Origin: Anaerolineae bacterium
GTDB taxonomy: Bacteria > Chloroflexota > Anaerolineae > 4572-78 > J111
Assembly: GCA_023151115.1 (NCBI GenBank)
Contig: JAKLJP010000005.1
Location: 211,278 to 275,277, forward strand
Direction: 5' to 3'
DNA length: 64,000 nucleotides
The position numbers and the translations under genes are program-made. Positions 23,265 to 31,365 of this stretch are shown piece by piece. Numbering within the stretch: the stretch's first letter is position 1; each line of letters starts with the position of its first letter. The notes beneath the pieces are model-generated. The model saw only the letters and a list, made by a program, of their open reading frames with translations, was not told the origin of the DNA and did not search any database.

Positions 23265-23702
23265 TTATCCCCACCTGGTCTGAGCGTAGGCCAAAAGACT
23301 GCCGACAACAGCGCCGGCCGGCAGGGTGAGCCAGCCGACAAAAATCAAACTGACCAGGCCATAAAACAGGCTGGCCAGGATACCTTCAAACAGATTGAGG
23401 GTACGAGGCACGCCGGCTAGGTAAAAATAGAGAATGCTTCCATACCAGGCCAACGGGTGCGACAGCAGCGCCACCAGCACGCCCACCCAGGCCCCGCGCC
23501 AGAAACCGGCCTTTTGACCCCGAACTATGAATACCCCCCAACAAACCAACCCGCAGAAAAAGGCCGTCAGCGGCGCGGCGACCAACATCCCTCGCCAATC
23601 GCCGACAGCATCCTTCAGAAACAGGTAGCTGCAAACGAAAGCGGCCAGGGCAAAAGCCAATCCGGCCAGGAACACCCACAAGGCTGCTTTTTTACTGAAC
23701 AT
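23265..23702 (-). CDS. Hypothetical four-TM membrane protein
   Basis: 145 residues from the ATG at 23702 (MFSKKAALWVFLAGLAFALA). A longer reading upstream overlaps the next gene and has atypical composition. Four hydrophobic helices at about 8-27, 38-58, 66-86 and 105-140, short loops and no catalytic motifs. It resembles small permease-like or DUF-type membrane proteins but I cannot assign a family. Sits downstream of the monooxygenase-like gene, same strand. Confidence 0.6.
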   Translation of the reverse strand: MFSKKAALWVFLAGLAFALAAFVCSYLFLKDAVGDWRGMLVAAPLTAFFCGLVCWGVFIVRGQKAGFWRGAWVGVLVALLSHPLAWYGSILYFYLAGVPRTLNLFEGILASLFYGLVSLIFVGWLTLPAGAVVGSLLAYAQTRWG

Positions 23703-23718
23703 CGGGGTACTTTCCGCA

Positions 23719-24021
23719 TCAGGCTGAGTGGCTGAGCACCATTTCATAATGCTCCACTGTCGGGAACGGGTCATAAAAGTGGTGCAGTAACCGTTTCCAC
23801 TCCTGGTACTCCGCCGACCGGCGAAAGCCGAGGGTATGATCCTCCAAAGTTTCCCAGCGCACCAGCAGCACATAGCGATTCGGCGCTTCGAGGCAGCGCT
23901 GCAATTCGTGAGAAATGTAACCCTTCATCGAGGCGATGAGGGGCGAGGCTTGGCGGAAGGCGGCTTCAAAATCGGCGGTCATCCCCTCACGCACATTCAA
24001 GATGGCAACTTCCAGGATCAT
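23719..24021 (-). CDS. Antibiotic biosynthesis monooxygenase (ABM) family protein
   Basis: 100 residues forming one ABM dimeric alpha/beta-barrel domain: ILEVAILNVREGMTADFEAA, GYISHELQRCLEAPNRYVLL, RWETLEDHTLGFRRS, YQEW and HFYDPFPTVEHYE. The family includes YgiN-type quinol monooxygenases and heme-degrading enzymes, so the substrate cannot be named. It lies between a membrane protein and a Uma2 gene. Confidence 0.85.
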   Translation of the reverse strand: MILEVAILNVREGMTADFEAAFRQASPLIASMKGYISHELQRCLEAPNRYVLLVRWETLEDHTLGFRRSAEYQEWKRLLHHFYDPFPTVEHYEMVLSHSA

Positions 24022-24039
24022 GGGACTGGCTCTTTATGG

Positions 24040-24645
24040 TTATTGGGGTTGAGTTGAGCAGATGTCGCTGACAGACAGGCTAAAATCGGCCAACACTTCC
24101 GAGCGGGTCTGTTCGCCGGGGCCAAAACTGCCCAGGGGAGCGTAGGCTTGACCACGCAGGACATTTATCTCAATGATACAGGTATCAGGATCAATGATCC
24201 AATACTCCCGCACCCCGGCCTGAGCATAAACCCGGAACTTGGTGCGCCGGTCGAGAGCCGGGTTGCCGGGGGAAAGAATTTCCACAATCAAGTCAGGTAC
24301 GCCCTCGATAAATTTTTCTTTGATAATATCGAGGCGGTCAACGGCAATAAAAAGCAAATCCGGTTGAACCGGACTGGCCAGGTCGGGCAGAATGACATCT
24401 ATCGGAGCGAAAAGAGCTTCCCCAATAGAGCGGTCTTTCAAATAGTCCCACAGGTAGCCGTACAACCGGGCGATAATTCTTTGATGAATAGAACGGGGCG
24501 CCGGACTCATATACAGGTCTCCTTCAATTACCTCGTAGCGCATGCCGTTATCCGGCAGCCGGGCGTAATCTTCGTAAGTCCACGCTCCCTGCGGTGGCGG
24601 CCAGGTCACCTCACGCGAGGGTTGGGTTATAATTTCTACAGGCAT
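24040..24645 (-). CDS. Uma2 family PD-(D/E)xK endonuclease-like protein
   Basis: 201 residues with the Uma2/DUF820 pattern: YARLPDNGMRYEVIEGDLYM, VQPDLLFI (Asp), GVPDLIVEILSP (D-ExL) and KFRVYAQAGVREYWIIDP. A nuclease core is predicted, but the cellular role of this very abundant family is not established. The start ATG is adjacent to the stop of the preceding RHH gene (1-bp overlap), so the two are translated together, and could be a small regulatory or toxin-antitoxin-like pair. Confidence 0.87.
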   Translation of the reverse strand: MPVEIITQPSREVTWPPPQGAWTYEDYARLPDNGMRYEVIEGDLYMSPAPRSIHQRIIARLYGYLWDYLKDRSIGEALFAPIDVILPDLASPVQPDLLFIAVDRLDIIKEKFIEGVPDLIVEILSPGNPALDRRTKFRVYAQAGVREYWIIDPDTCIIEINVLRGQAYAPLGSFGPGEQTRSEVLADFSLSVSDICSTQPQ

Positions 24646-24899
24646 TAGTGACTCCTACCTTGCTCATGGAGATCGGCCCGCGTCCAGGAAACAGCCCCTT
24701 CTGTGCCTAGCACCAACTCATTTTCCAACAAGGCCAGATGCCGCTGGCGGGCTACCTGATAACCTTCTTCTCTGGCAACAGTTTCCTCCAGAAGCCGGGT
24801 TAGAAAAGCAGAGATAGATGTACCCCGCTGGGCAGCGATCACTTTGACCTTGAGCAAAACATCCGTGGGAATAGCCAGGGTAATATTCTGGGTTTCCAT
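24645..24899 (-). CDS. Ribbon-helix-helix antitoxin-like protein
   Basis: 84 residues. The N-terminus QNITLAIPTDVLLKVKVIAA and RGTSISAFLTRLLEETV is a typical ribbon-helix-helix DNA-binding module (beta strand then two helices), as in VapB/CopG antitoxins. The C-terminal tail (EGYQVARQRHLALLENELVL) may contact a partner. Directly upstream of, and overlapping by one base with, the Uma2 gene. Confidence 0.75.
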   Translation of the reverse strand: METQNITLAIPTDVLLKVKVIAAQRGTSISAFLTRLLEETVAREEGYQVARQRHLALLENELVLGTEGAVSWTRADLHEQGRSH

Positions 24900-24967
24900 C
24901 TTACCTCCACAGGTTTCAGTGTATCACGTCTCTCCGTGAAAATCAATCCTGATGGAGATGACGAGAC

Positions 24968-25798
24968 TTACTTCCCTCCGCCCGCCGTTTCGCTCGTATC
25001 CTTGGTGAGATAGTAGGCCCACAGAATGGGGATGGTCGTAATTGCAATCACAAACACAGCGACTACATTGGTCACGGGGCGCTGGCGGGGGCGGGTCAAC
25101 TGGCTAAAAATCCAGATGGGCAGGGTTTGCTGTTGACCGGCGGTAAAGGTGGTGACGATGACTTCGTCAAAGGAGAGGGCAAAGGCCAGCATGCCGCCGG
25201 CCAGAAGAGCGGTGGCGATTTCGGGCAGAATGATGTGGCGGAAGGTCTGGAAACCGTTGGCTCCCAAATCCATCGAGGCTTCCACCTGGGAGCGGCCTGT
25301 GCGCCGGAAGCGAGCCAGGACGTTGTTATAAACCACCACCACGCAAAAGGTGGCGTGGCCGATGACAATGGTCCAGAAGCTAAAGGGTAAATCCAGCAGA
25401 TTCAGGGCTGAGCGCAGGGCAATGCCGGTGACAATGCCGGGCAGAGCCAGGGGCAAAACCAACAACAGCGAGATAGCATCCCGGCCAAAGAACTTGCTGC
25501 GGTAGACCGCCGCTGCTGCCAGCGTGCCCAAGACCAGCGCCACCGTTGTGGCCACCGAGGCCACCTGCACCGATAAGCCCAGCGCCCGCCACACGTCGGG
25601 CCGGTTCCAGGCCACCCCAAACCACTCCAGAGTCAGGCCGGGGGGCGGAAAAGAATAGGTCCGGTCGTCGGTGGTCAGGGTGTAGAGCAGAATAATGGCA
25701 AAGGGGAAGTGGAGAAAGATAACAACGGCAACGGTCGCCAGAGTCAAACTGAAAGGAGCCTGGGATTTACGATTTACGATTTTCGATTTATCATTCAC
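24968..25798 (-). CDS. potC: Polyamine-type ABC transporter permease (PotC-like)
   Basis: 276 residues, six predicted helices, EAA loop [21 protein letters not shown]. Pairs with the upstream PotB-like permease to import spermidine/putrescine or a related cation. The first about 14 residues ([12 protein letters not shown]) are encoded by the TTTACGATTT-type tandem repeat, so translation may really start later or the repeat has added an N-terminal tail. Last gene of the reverse-strand transport operon. Confidence 0.9.
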   Translation of the reverse strand: MNDKSKIVNRKSQAPFSLTLATVAVVIFLHFPFAIILLYTLTTDDRTYSFPPPGLTLEWFGVAWNRPDVWRALGLSVQVASVATTVALVLGTLAAAAVYRSKFFGRDAISLLLVLPLALPGIVTGIALRSALNLLDLPFSFWTIVIGHATFCVVVVYNNVLARFRRTGRSQVEASMDLGANGFQTFRHIILPEIATALLAGGMLAFALSFDEVIVTTFTAGQQQTLPIWIFSQLTRPRQRPVTNVVAVFVIAITTIPILWAYYLTKDTSETAGGGK

Positions 25799-25856
25799 AA
25801 TTCACAATTCACAATTCACAATTAATCTTCGCCTTAGCCTCAGCCTTAGCCTTTTT
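25766..25856. repeat. Composite repeat: TTACGATT, CAATTCACAATT and GCCTTAGCCTCA words
   Basis: Three word families stand in a row in the potB-potC gap. The same words occur at 7655-7726, 38581-38652 and 59222-59258. No full hairpin here. Confidence 0.6.
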
Positions 25857-26829
25857 ACAGCGCCTCAAACGCCCCTAATCGCTTGGCTCCCCACAAATAG
25901 AAGCCCATAATCACAATCGGGATCACCGTAAACGCCGCCGCCATAGGGATATTGCCCGACGTGCCCTGGTGTGACAGCACGGCCTGGCCAATGAAAAAGC
26001 TGGAGTTGCCCAGGGTTGACGGCACAATAAAATCACCCAACGTGAGCGAGAAGGTGAAGATCGAGCCGGCCACCACGCCCGGAAAGGCCAGCGGCAGGGT
26101 CACAGTGCGGAAGGTTTCACCGGGGCGCGCCCCCAGGTCGCTGGAAGCTTCGAGCAGCGATTTGGGTACGCGCTCCAACGCTGCCTGGATCGGCAGAATC
26201 ATATAAGGTAGCCAGACATACACAAACACCAGGAACATACCAATCACCGAGACCGACAGCGATGGGCCGCCAATGCCGGGCACACTCAACAGACCATCGA
26301 GCAGACCGCTCAGGCCAAACAGGTTAAGAAACCAACTGACAATACCTTCTTTAGCCAGAATCAACTTCCAGGCATAGACCCGCACCAAATAGCTTGACCA
26401 CAACGGCAGCAAAACCGCCAGATATAGCGCTACTTTCGCCTGGGGCGAGGCGTAGCGCACCATATAATAGGCCAGCGGAAAAGCCAAAATGGCCGAGGCC
26501 AGGGTAACTGCCACCGCCATCCCCAGGGTGCGCCCGGCGATGTCCAGGTTGGCCGGCGTCAACAGGTCGGCATAAGTAGCCAGGGTAAATTGGCGCACCA
26601 CCACGCCGGTGAAATCGTCCAGGTGAAAAAAGCTCTGGATCAGCAGGGCAAAGAGCGACCCCAGATAAAAAACGCCATAGGCCAGCAACGGCGGACCTAG
26701 CAGCAACAGCAGCAGCAGTTTAGGCCGCTGGTACAGAAAAGTGGAGACGCGCTGAATAACAGAAGCCGAACGCAGTTTGGATGAGTTTGATTGAGCTGAA
26801 GAAGTTGTTACCGCCATCATTTCCCCCAA
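25855..26829 (-). CDS. potB: Polyamine-type ABC transporter permease (PotB-like)
   Basis: 324 residues; a polar N-terminus of about 35 residues precedes six hydrophobic helices. The EAA loop reads EASSDLGARPGETFRTVTLP. Together with PotC it forms the channel that docks PotA. Gene order potA-potB-potC is the usual one for this class. Substrate specificity between polyamines and other cationic or amino compounds cannot be told from the permease. Confidence 0.9.
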   Translation of the reverse strand: MGEMMAVTTSSAQSNSSKLRSASVIQRVSTFLYQRPKLLLLLLLGPPLLAYGVFYLGSLFALLIQSFFHLDDFTGVVVRQFTLATYADLLTPANLDIAGRTLGMAVAVTLASAILAFPLAYYMVRYASPQAKVALYLAVLLPLWSSYLVRVYAWKLILAKEGIVSWFLNLFGLSGLLDGLLSVPGIGGPSLSVSVIGMFLVFVYVWLPYMILPIQAALERVPKSLLEASSDLGARPGETFRTVTLPLAFPGVVAGSIFTFSLTLGDFIVPSTLGNSSFFIGQAVLSHQGTSGNIPMAAAFTVIPIVIMGFYLWGAKRLGAFEAL

Positions 26830-26833
26830 GAAA

Positions 26834-26892
26834 TTGGAGGGTTGGAAGGCTGGAAGGCTGGAAAATCAATCTTCCAATCTTCCAACCTTCCA
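26834..26892. repeat. GGAAGGCTGGAAGG/CCTTCCAATC palindrome
   Basis: GGTTGGAAGGCTGGAAGGCTGG faces CTTCCAATCTTCCAACCTTCC in the potA-potB gap. Confidence 0.65.
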
Positions 26893-26895
26893 TTT

Positions 26896-27939
26896 TTACC
26901 CATTTCCCGCCACCACCCGATTATGACTCCGCTGCCAGGTTAAACGTACCCGGCGACCGCGGGCCGCCAGCGCCTCCATCGAGGTGGTATTGAGGTTTTG
27001 CTCGACCACCGTCAGTTCACTGCCTCGGTCTAGCTCGACAATATAGCGGGTGTACAGGCCCAGATAAACCACCTCGCGGATATGCCCTTCGGCGGAACAC
27101 ATTCCCGGCGGCGAGGGGGCATCGGGGTCGCCCAGGTGAATTTTTTCCGGGCGAATGGAGAAGGTTTCGGGGGAGCCGGTCAATGCCTCCGCCACCGACC
27201 CGCTGACCAAATTAGACACGCCGACAAACCCGGCCACAAAGGGCGTGGCCGGATGCTCATAAATCTCGGCGGGTGAACCAACCTGCTCGATCTTGCCCTG
27301 ATTGAACACGGCCAGCCGGTCGCTCATGGTCAGCGCCTCTTCCTGATCGTGGGTGACATAGACAAAGGTGATGCCCACCTGCTGCTGAATCGTCTTTAAT
27401 TCAATCTGCATCTGCTGGCGCAGCTTGAGATCAAGCGCCCCCAACGGCTCATCCAGCAGCAGCACCCGCGGATGGTTGACCAGGGCGCGGGCCAGGGCGA
27501 CTCGCTGGCGCTGGCCACCCGAAAGCTGGCCCGGCTTGCGCTGCTCCAGGCCCGTTAAACGCACCAGTTCCAACATTTCTCGCACCCGCCGCTCCCGCTC
27601 CGGTTTGGGTACCTTTTTAATCATCAGCCCGTAACCCACATTTTGGCCGACGGTCATGTGCGGAAACAGAGCATAATCCTGAAAAACGGTGTTAACATCC
27701 CGCTCATAGGGCGGCAGGTTGGACACATCCTGGCCGTAAAGCTGAATATGCCCCCCATCGGGCCGCTCAAAGCCGGCCACCAGGCGCAGGCAGGTGGTTT
27801 TGCCAGACCCCGACGGCCCCAGCATCGTAAAAAATTCGCCGTCCAGAATATCAAGGCTGACGTTATCAACCGCTCTGACTTCGCCAAAATGACGGCTCAC
27901 CTCGGCAAAACGCACGGCAGGAGGGGAATTATTGGTCAC
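26896..27939 (-). CDS. potA: Polyamine-type ABC transporter ATP-binding protein
   Basis: 347 residues. Walker [10 protein letters not shown]-loop region [16 protein letters not shown], signature [15 protein letters not shown], Walker [14 protein letters not shown]-loop [14 protein letters not shown], and a C-terminal TOBE regulatory domain ([22 protein letters not shown]). Matches PotA. Energises import by the adjacent permeases with the binding protein encoded at 29706. Confidence 0.93.
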   Translation of the reverse strand: MTNNSPPAVRFAEVSRHFGEVRAVDNVSLDILDGEFFTMLGPSGSGKTTCLRLVAGFERPDGGHIQLYGQDVSNLPPYERDVNTVFQDYALFPHMTVGQNVGYGLMIKKVPKPERERRVREMLELVRLTGLEQRKPGQLSGGQRQRVALARALVNHPRVLLLDEPLGALDLKLRQQMQIELKTIQQQVGITFVYVTHDQEEALTMSDRLAVFNQGKIEQVGSPAEIYEHPATPFVAGFVGVSNLVSGSVAEALTGSPETFSIRPEKIHLGDPDAPSPPGMCSAEGHIREVVYLGLYTRYIVELDRGSELTVVEQNLNTTSMEALAARGRRVRLTWQRSHNRVVAGNG

Positions 27940-27967
27940 AAGACACCTTTAATTTTGTATCTCCTGA

Positions 27968-28064
27968 AACAGGTAGCACGCCCTTCGGCGCACCCGAAGG
28001 GGTGAGGTAGCATGTAGCAGGCCATAAGTTTGCTACTTTGCCGCTTCGCGTGCTACCTTGATTG
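27968..28064. repeat. GTAGCA/TGCTAC palindromic repeat with GCGCACCCGAAGGGGTG core
   Basis: GGTAGCACGCCC and GGTAGCATGTAGCAGG face TTGCTACTTTGCCGC and GTGCTACCTTG. Lies between the aldehyde dehydrogenase and potA. Confidence 0.6.
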
Positions 28065-28096
28065 TTGGGAAAGAATTTTTGTGGACACCTATATAT

Positions 28097-29593
28097 TTAG
28101 CGAATCATCAACCGTTCCGCTTTGCCCGAATAATTAATAAACACCGTCTTCAACTCGGTAAAAAAATTCAGCCCTTCCTCGGCCATCTCGCGTTCGCCGA
28201 CGCCGGTGGCTTTGGTCCCACCAAACGGTAGTTGCGCCTCGCCGCCAATGGTCGGCTCGTTGACGTGAACCATGCCCGTTTCGACTTCTTCGATGAAGCG
28301 TAAGACCGTATTGATATTTTCGGTAAAAATAGAAGTGGTCAAGCCGTACTCGACCGAGTTGGCAAATTTGATGGCCTCTTCCAAGCTGTCGGCGGTGGTC
28401 ACGGCCAGCACCGGGCCAAAGACTTCTTCTTTAAAGATACGCATGGTCGGGGCCACGTTGTCAAAAATGGTCGGTTCGACAAAATAACCCCGCTCCAAAT
28501 GGGCGGGCCGCCGCCCGCCTGTGACCAGGCGCGCGCCTTCGCTTTTGGCTACTTCGATATACTCCAGGTCGGTTTTCCACTGCTTTTCATCCACCGCCGG
28601 ACCCATATCCACGCTTTCATCCAGCCCCGGCCCCACCTTGATTTTTTGGGCTTTATCCACCAGCCGCTCGACCAACCCCTCCTTCACCGTCGGATGGGCA
28701 ATCACCCGCGAGGTGGCGGTGCAGCGCTGGCCGGTCGAACCAAACGCGCCGCCGTGGATGGCTGTCGCCGCTTTATCCAGGTCGGCGTCGGGCATGACGA
28801 TAACGGCATTTTTGCCGCCCATCTCGCACGTCACCTTGATGCCGCGCTGGGCCGCTTTGACATACAAGGCGTTTCCGACCGCATTGGAGCCGGTAAACGA
28901 GACCGCCCGAATCGCCGGATGGTTGACAATCGCTTCACCCACTACCGAGCCGGAGCCGACAACCATATTAAAAACGCCCGCCGGCAGCCCAGCTTCCTCA
29001 TAAATTTCGGTCAGCAGCGAGGCCGTGGCCGGGGTTAATTCCGCCGGTTTGAAGACAACCGTGTTGCCGGCCACCAGCGCCGGAGCCGATTTCCAGACCG
29101 GGATGGCCCAGGGGAAGTTCCAGGGAGCAATCAGGCCAACTACCCCCAACGGGCGGCGGATGGTGTAGGTAAAAGTATCTCGCGCCTCCGAGGGCAGCGT
29201 TTTGCCGTGCATACGAAAGCCTTCGCCGGCATAATATTCCAACAGTGAAATCCCTTTGAGGGCCTCCCCTTTGGCTTCTTTGAGGATTTTGCCTTCTTCG
29301 TGGGTCATGGTGCGGGCAATTTCATCAGCCCGCTGCCGGGCAATATTGGCCGCCCGCCAGAGCACCCGGCCCCGTTCCGGGCCGGGGGTATTTTTCCAAT
29401 CGTGAAAAGCTGCCTCCGCCGCCGCAATCGCCTGCTGCGCGTCTGCGGCTGTAGCCGCCGGAAATTCGGCCAACACCTCGCTGGGGTCAGCCGGGTTGAG
29501 ATTGCGCACCAGCCGCTCCGAATGCGGGTGAATCCACTGGCCGTTGATATAAGAACCTGTCCGCATGTGGACCTCCGTCATTATGTAGGACAA
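28097..29593 (-). CDS. NAD(P)-dependent aldehyde dehydrogenase
   Basis: About 490 residues; the ATG at 29566 ([11 protein letters not shown]) is a likely start, with 29593 as upstream alternative. Motifs: [56 protein letters not shown], catalytic Glu in [10 protein letters not shown] and catalytic Cys in [13 protein letters not shown] non-acylating type. Position inside the polyamine ABC operon, between the binding protein and ATPase genes, suggests that it oxidises an aminoaldehyde formed from the imported amine (for example 4-aminobutanal), but sequence alone does not show the substrate. Confidence 0.9.
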   Translation of the reverse strand: MSYIMTEVHMRTGSYINGQWIHPHSERLVRNLNPADPSEVLAEFPAATAADAQQAIAAAEAAFHDWKNTPGPERGRVLWRAANIARQRADEIARTMTHEEGKILKEAKGEALKGISLLEYYAGEGFRMHGKTLPSEARDTFTYTIRRPLGVVGLIAPWNFPWAIPVWKSAPALVAGNTVVFKPAELTPATASLLTEIYEEAGLPAGVFNMVVGSGSVVGEAIVNHPAIRAVSFTGSNAVGNALYVKAAQRGIKVTCEMGGKNAVIVMPDADLDKAATAIHGGAFGSTGQRCTATSRVIAHPTVKEGLVERLVDKAQKIKVGPGLDESVDMGPAVDEKQWKTDLEYIEVAKSEGARLVTGGRRPAHLERGYFVEPTIFDNVAPTMRIFKEEVFGPVLAVTTADSLEEAIKFANSVEYGLTTSIFTENINTVLRFIEEVETGMVHVNEPTIGGEAQLPFGGTKATGVGEREMAEEGLNFFTELKTVFINYSGKAERLMIR

Positions 29594-29627
29594 ACTTAGG
29601 TTTGTTCTACACTTTTTGAGAATGATA

Positions 29628-29649
29628 GGGGCGTAGCATGCTACGCCCC
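29628..29649. terminator. Perfect 22-bp palindrome GGGGCGTAGCA/TGCTACGCCCC
   Basis: Perfect palindrome between potD and the aldehyde dehydrogenase. No clear U tract, so it may be a processing or stability hairpin rather than a terminator; it could lower expression of downstream genes relative to the binding protein. Confidence 0.5.
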
Positions 29650-29658
29650 TCTTAAACA

Positions 29659-29690
29659 GACCCGACAGGTCTTAAAGACCTGTCAGGTCT
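29659..29690. terminator. AGACC-GACAGGTCT hairpin after potD
   Basis: GACAGGTCT, TAA, AGACCTGTC with flanking AGACC/AGGTCT, 15 bp before the potD stop codon on the reverse strand. A second stable hairpin in the same gap. Confidence 0.5.
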
Positions 29691-29705
29691 CATTATGAGT
29701 TTAAA

Positions 29706-31112
29706 TCACCGCCCGCCAATAACCGCAATATAGTTTGTTACCCACTCGTGATAGGGCACACAGCCGCCGCTGCCGTCGCTGCAATCGGCCACTGGCGTGC
29801 GCCAGAATTTGATTTTATCAAAGTTTTCAAAACCATTGGTGACGCAGCCTTCAGCGCCAAGCAGTTCATTGCCCTCGCAAGCCGCCGGCACAGAGGGCAC
29901 GGAACCAAACCAGGCGGCCAAATCGCCCTGGAGTTTGGGGTTGAGCGAATGTTCCAGCCATTTGTAGGCGCAGTTGGGGTGCGGGGCTTCGACGTGCATC
30001 ATGGTCGTGTCGGCCCAACCGGTGGCCCCTTCGGTGGGGATAACGCTGTCAATAGGCGCGCCGCCGGCCTTGAGCAAGTTAACCTGGAACGGCCAGGAAC
30101 CGGAAGCGACGACCCCTTCGTTGGTAAAGTCGTCCATCTGGATGAAGGCATCGTGCCAGTAACGGCCTACAATCTGGCGCTGTTCGCGCAGCAGGTCAAG
30201 CGCCGCTTTGAACTGGTCGGGGTTTAAATCATAGGGGTCTTTGATGCCCAGGTCGGGGTTGGTGGCCATCAGGTAAAGGGCAGCGTCGGCCACATAAATC
30301 GGGCCATCATAAGCCTGCACCCGGCCTTTGTTCGACTCGCCGTCGGGCAGGGTCATCTCTTTGAAGACCACTTCCCAACTGGTCGGCGGCTCATCGCCAA
30401 AGGCTTCGGTGTTGTACATCAGCACATTCGCGCCCCACTGATAGGGCACGCCGTAATGTTCGGGCGTGCCGTCGCCATCTTTGTCTACGGTGTGCCAGGG
30501 CGCATTTTGTAGGCGCTCGTCAACGGTGCTCCAACTGGGGATCAAGTCAGGATTGACCGGCTGAACCCGGCCGCCATATATCAGGCGCAGGCTGGCATCG
30601 CCCGAAGCCGTCACCAGGTCAAACCCACCTTCGTTCATCAGAGCGACCATTTCATCGGAGGTGGCCGCCACCTTAACCTCAACCTTACAGCCGGTATCGG
30701 CCTCAAAACTTGTCACCCAATCGTAAGCCGGATCGGTTTCGCCGCGCTCGATGTAGCCGGCCCAGGCCACAATGGAGACCGCCCCTTCACCTTCACCGAC
30801 TTCAGTCATCATCGCCCCAGCGCCGGCGCTTGCCGGCGCAGCCGCGGCGGCTTCGGCGGCAGCCTTGGCCGCCTCCACTTCGGCTTGCAGCGCCGAGGCG
30901 GTGGCTTCGGCTGCAGCTACAGCTTCAGAGCCGGCTTTTTCGGCTTCGGCTTTGGCCGCTTCGACCTGGGCTTGAGCGGTTTCAACTTTGGCTTGAGCCT
31001 CGGCCTCGATAGCCGCTACATCGGGGGTAGGGGCCGCGCCGCAGGCAGCCAACAGGGGCACAACCATGATTAATAGGCCAACAAACACGGGGATAAAACG
31101 CATCATCTTCAT
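29706..31112 (-). CDS. potD: Polyamine-type solute-binding lipoprotein with Ala/Glu coiled-coil linker
   Basis: 468 residues. A signal peptide ends in the lipobox LLAAC (lipidated Cys about residue 24). Residues about 33-95 are an Ala/Glu/Lys-rich heptad-like segment (EAEAQAKVETAQAQVEAAKA), unusual for PotD. The rest is the extracellular-binding fold (VSIVAWAGYIERG, TSFEADTGCKVEVKV, NEGGFDLVTASGDA, WGANVLMYNTEAF). It captures the substrate for PotABC. Strong consensus promoter upstream and GGAGGAG ribosome site, so it is probably the most highly expressed gene of the operon. Confidence 0.9.
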   Translation of the reverse strand: MKMMRFIPVFVGLLIMVVPLLAACGAAPTPDVAAIEAEAQAKVETAQAQVEAAKAEAEKAGSEAVAAAEATASALQAEVEAAKAAAEAAAAAPASAGAGAMMTEVGEGEGAVSIVAWAGYIERGETDPAYDWVTSFEADTGCKVEVKVAATSDEMVALMNEGGFDLVTASGDASLRLIYGGRVQPVNPDLIPSWSTVDERLQNAPWHTVDKDGDGTPEHYGVPYQWGANVLMYNTEAFGDEPPTSWEVVFKEMTLPDGESNKGRVQAYDGPIYVADAALYLMATNPDLGIKDPYDLNPDQFKAALDLLREQRQIVGRYWHDAFIQMDDFTNEGVVASGSWPFQVNLLKAGGAPIDSVIPTEGATGWADTTMMHVEAPHPNCAYKWLEHSLNPKLQGDLAAWFGSVPSVPAACEGNELLGAEGCVTNGFENFDKIKFWRTPVADCSDGSGGCVPYHEWVTNYIAVIGGR

Positions 31113-31262
31113 TACTCTCCTCCTTTGCAGTGCAATGATTGAAACTAAATTATCTCAAAAAATGGGGGGGACTGCTTCTTTGGGGGCCGATTACCAAAGT
31201 CAACGTTACATCGTCAAATTGCTTTGACCACCTCCCTTACGTTGATTTGCAGCAATGACAGG

Positions 31263-31291
31263 ATTATATGGGTTTCCCGGATTGATGTCAA
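31263..31291 (-). promoter_or_regulatory. Perfect consensus sigma70 promoter of the pot operon
   Basis: On the reverse strand: TTGACA (31286-31291), 17-bp spacer, TATAAT (31263-31268). Predicted start near 31256; leader of about 145 nt before potD. Confidence 0.85.
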
Positions 31292-31315
31292 CTTGCTTGA
31301 GTAGACGGCAAGCGT

Positions 31316-31345
31316 TTGACAGCGGTGGGTTAGTAGCCCTATAAT
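31316..31345 (+). promoter_or_regulatory. Consensus sigma70 promoter of the second DNA methyltransferase
   Basis: TTGACA (31316-31321), 18-bp spacer, TATAAT (31340-31345), back to back with the pot promoter (the -35 boxes are 24 bp apart). The predicted start near 31352 lies after a TTG at 31348, which supports the ATG at 31366 as translation start. Confidence 0.8.
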
Positions 31346-31365
31346 TCTTGGGGTCATTTAACCTC

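Noticed and set aside
23703..23873. N-terminal extension of the four-TM protein to 23873
   Set aside because: It would overlap the ABM gene and gives a Cys/Arg-rich segment unlike the rest; the ATG at 23702 starts a normal membrane protein.
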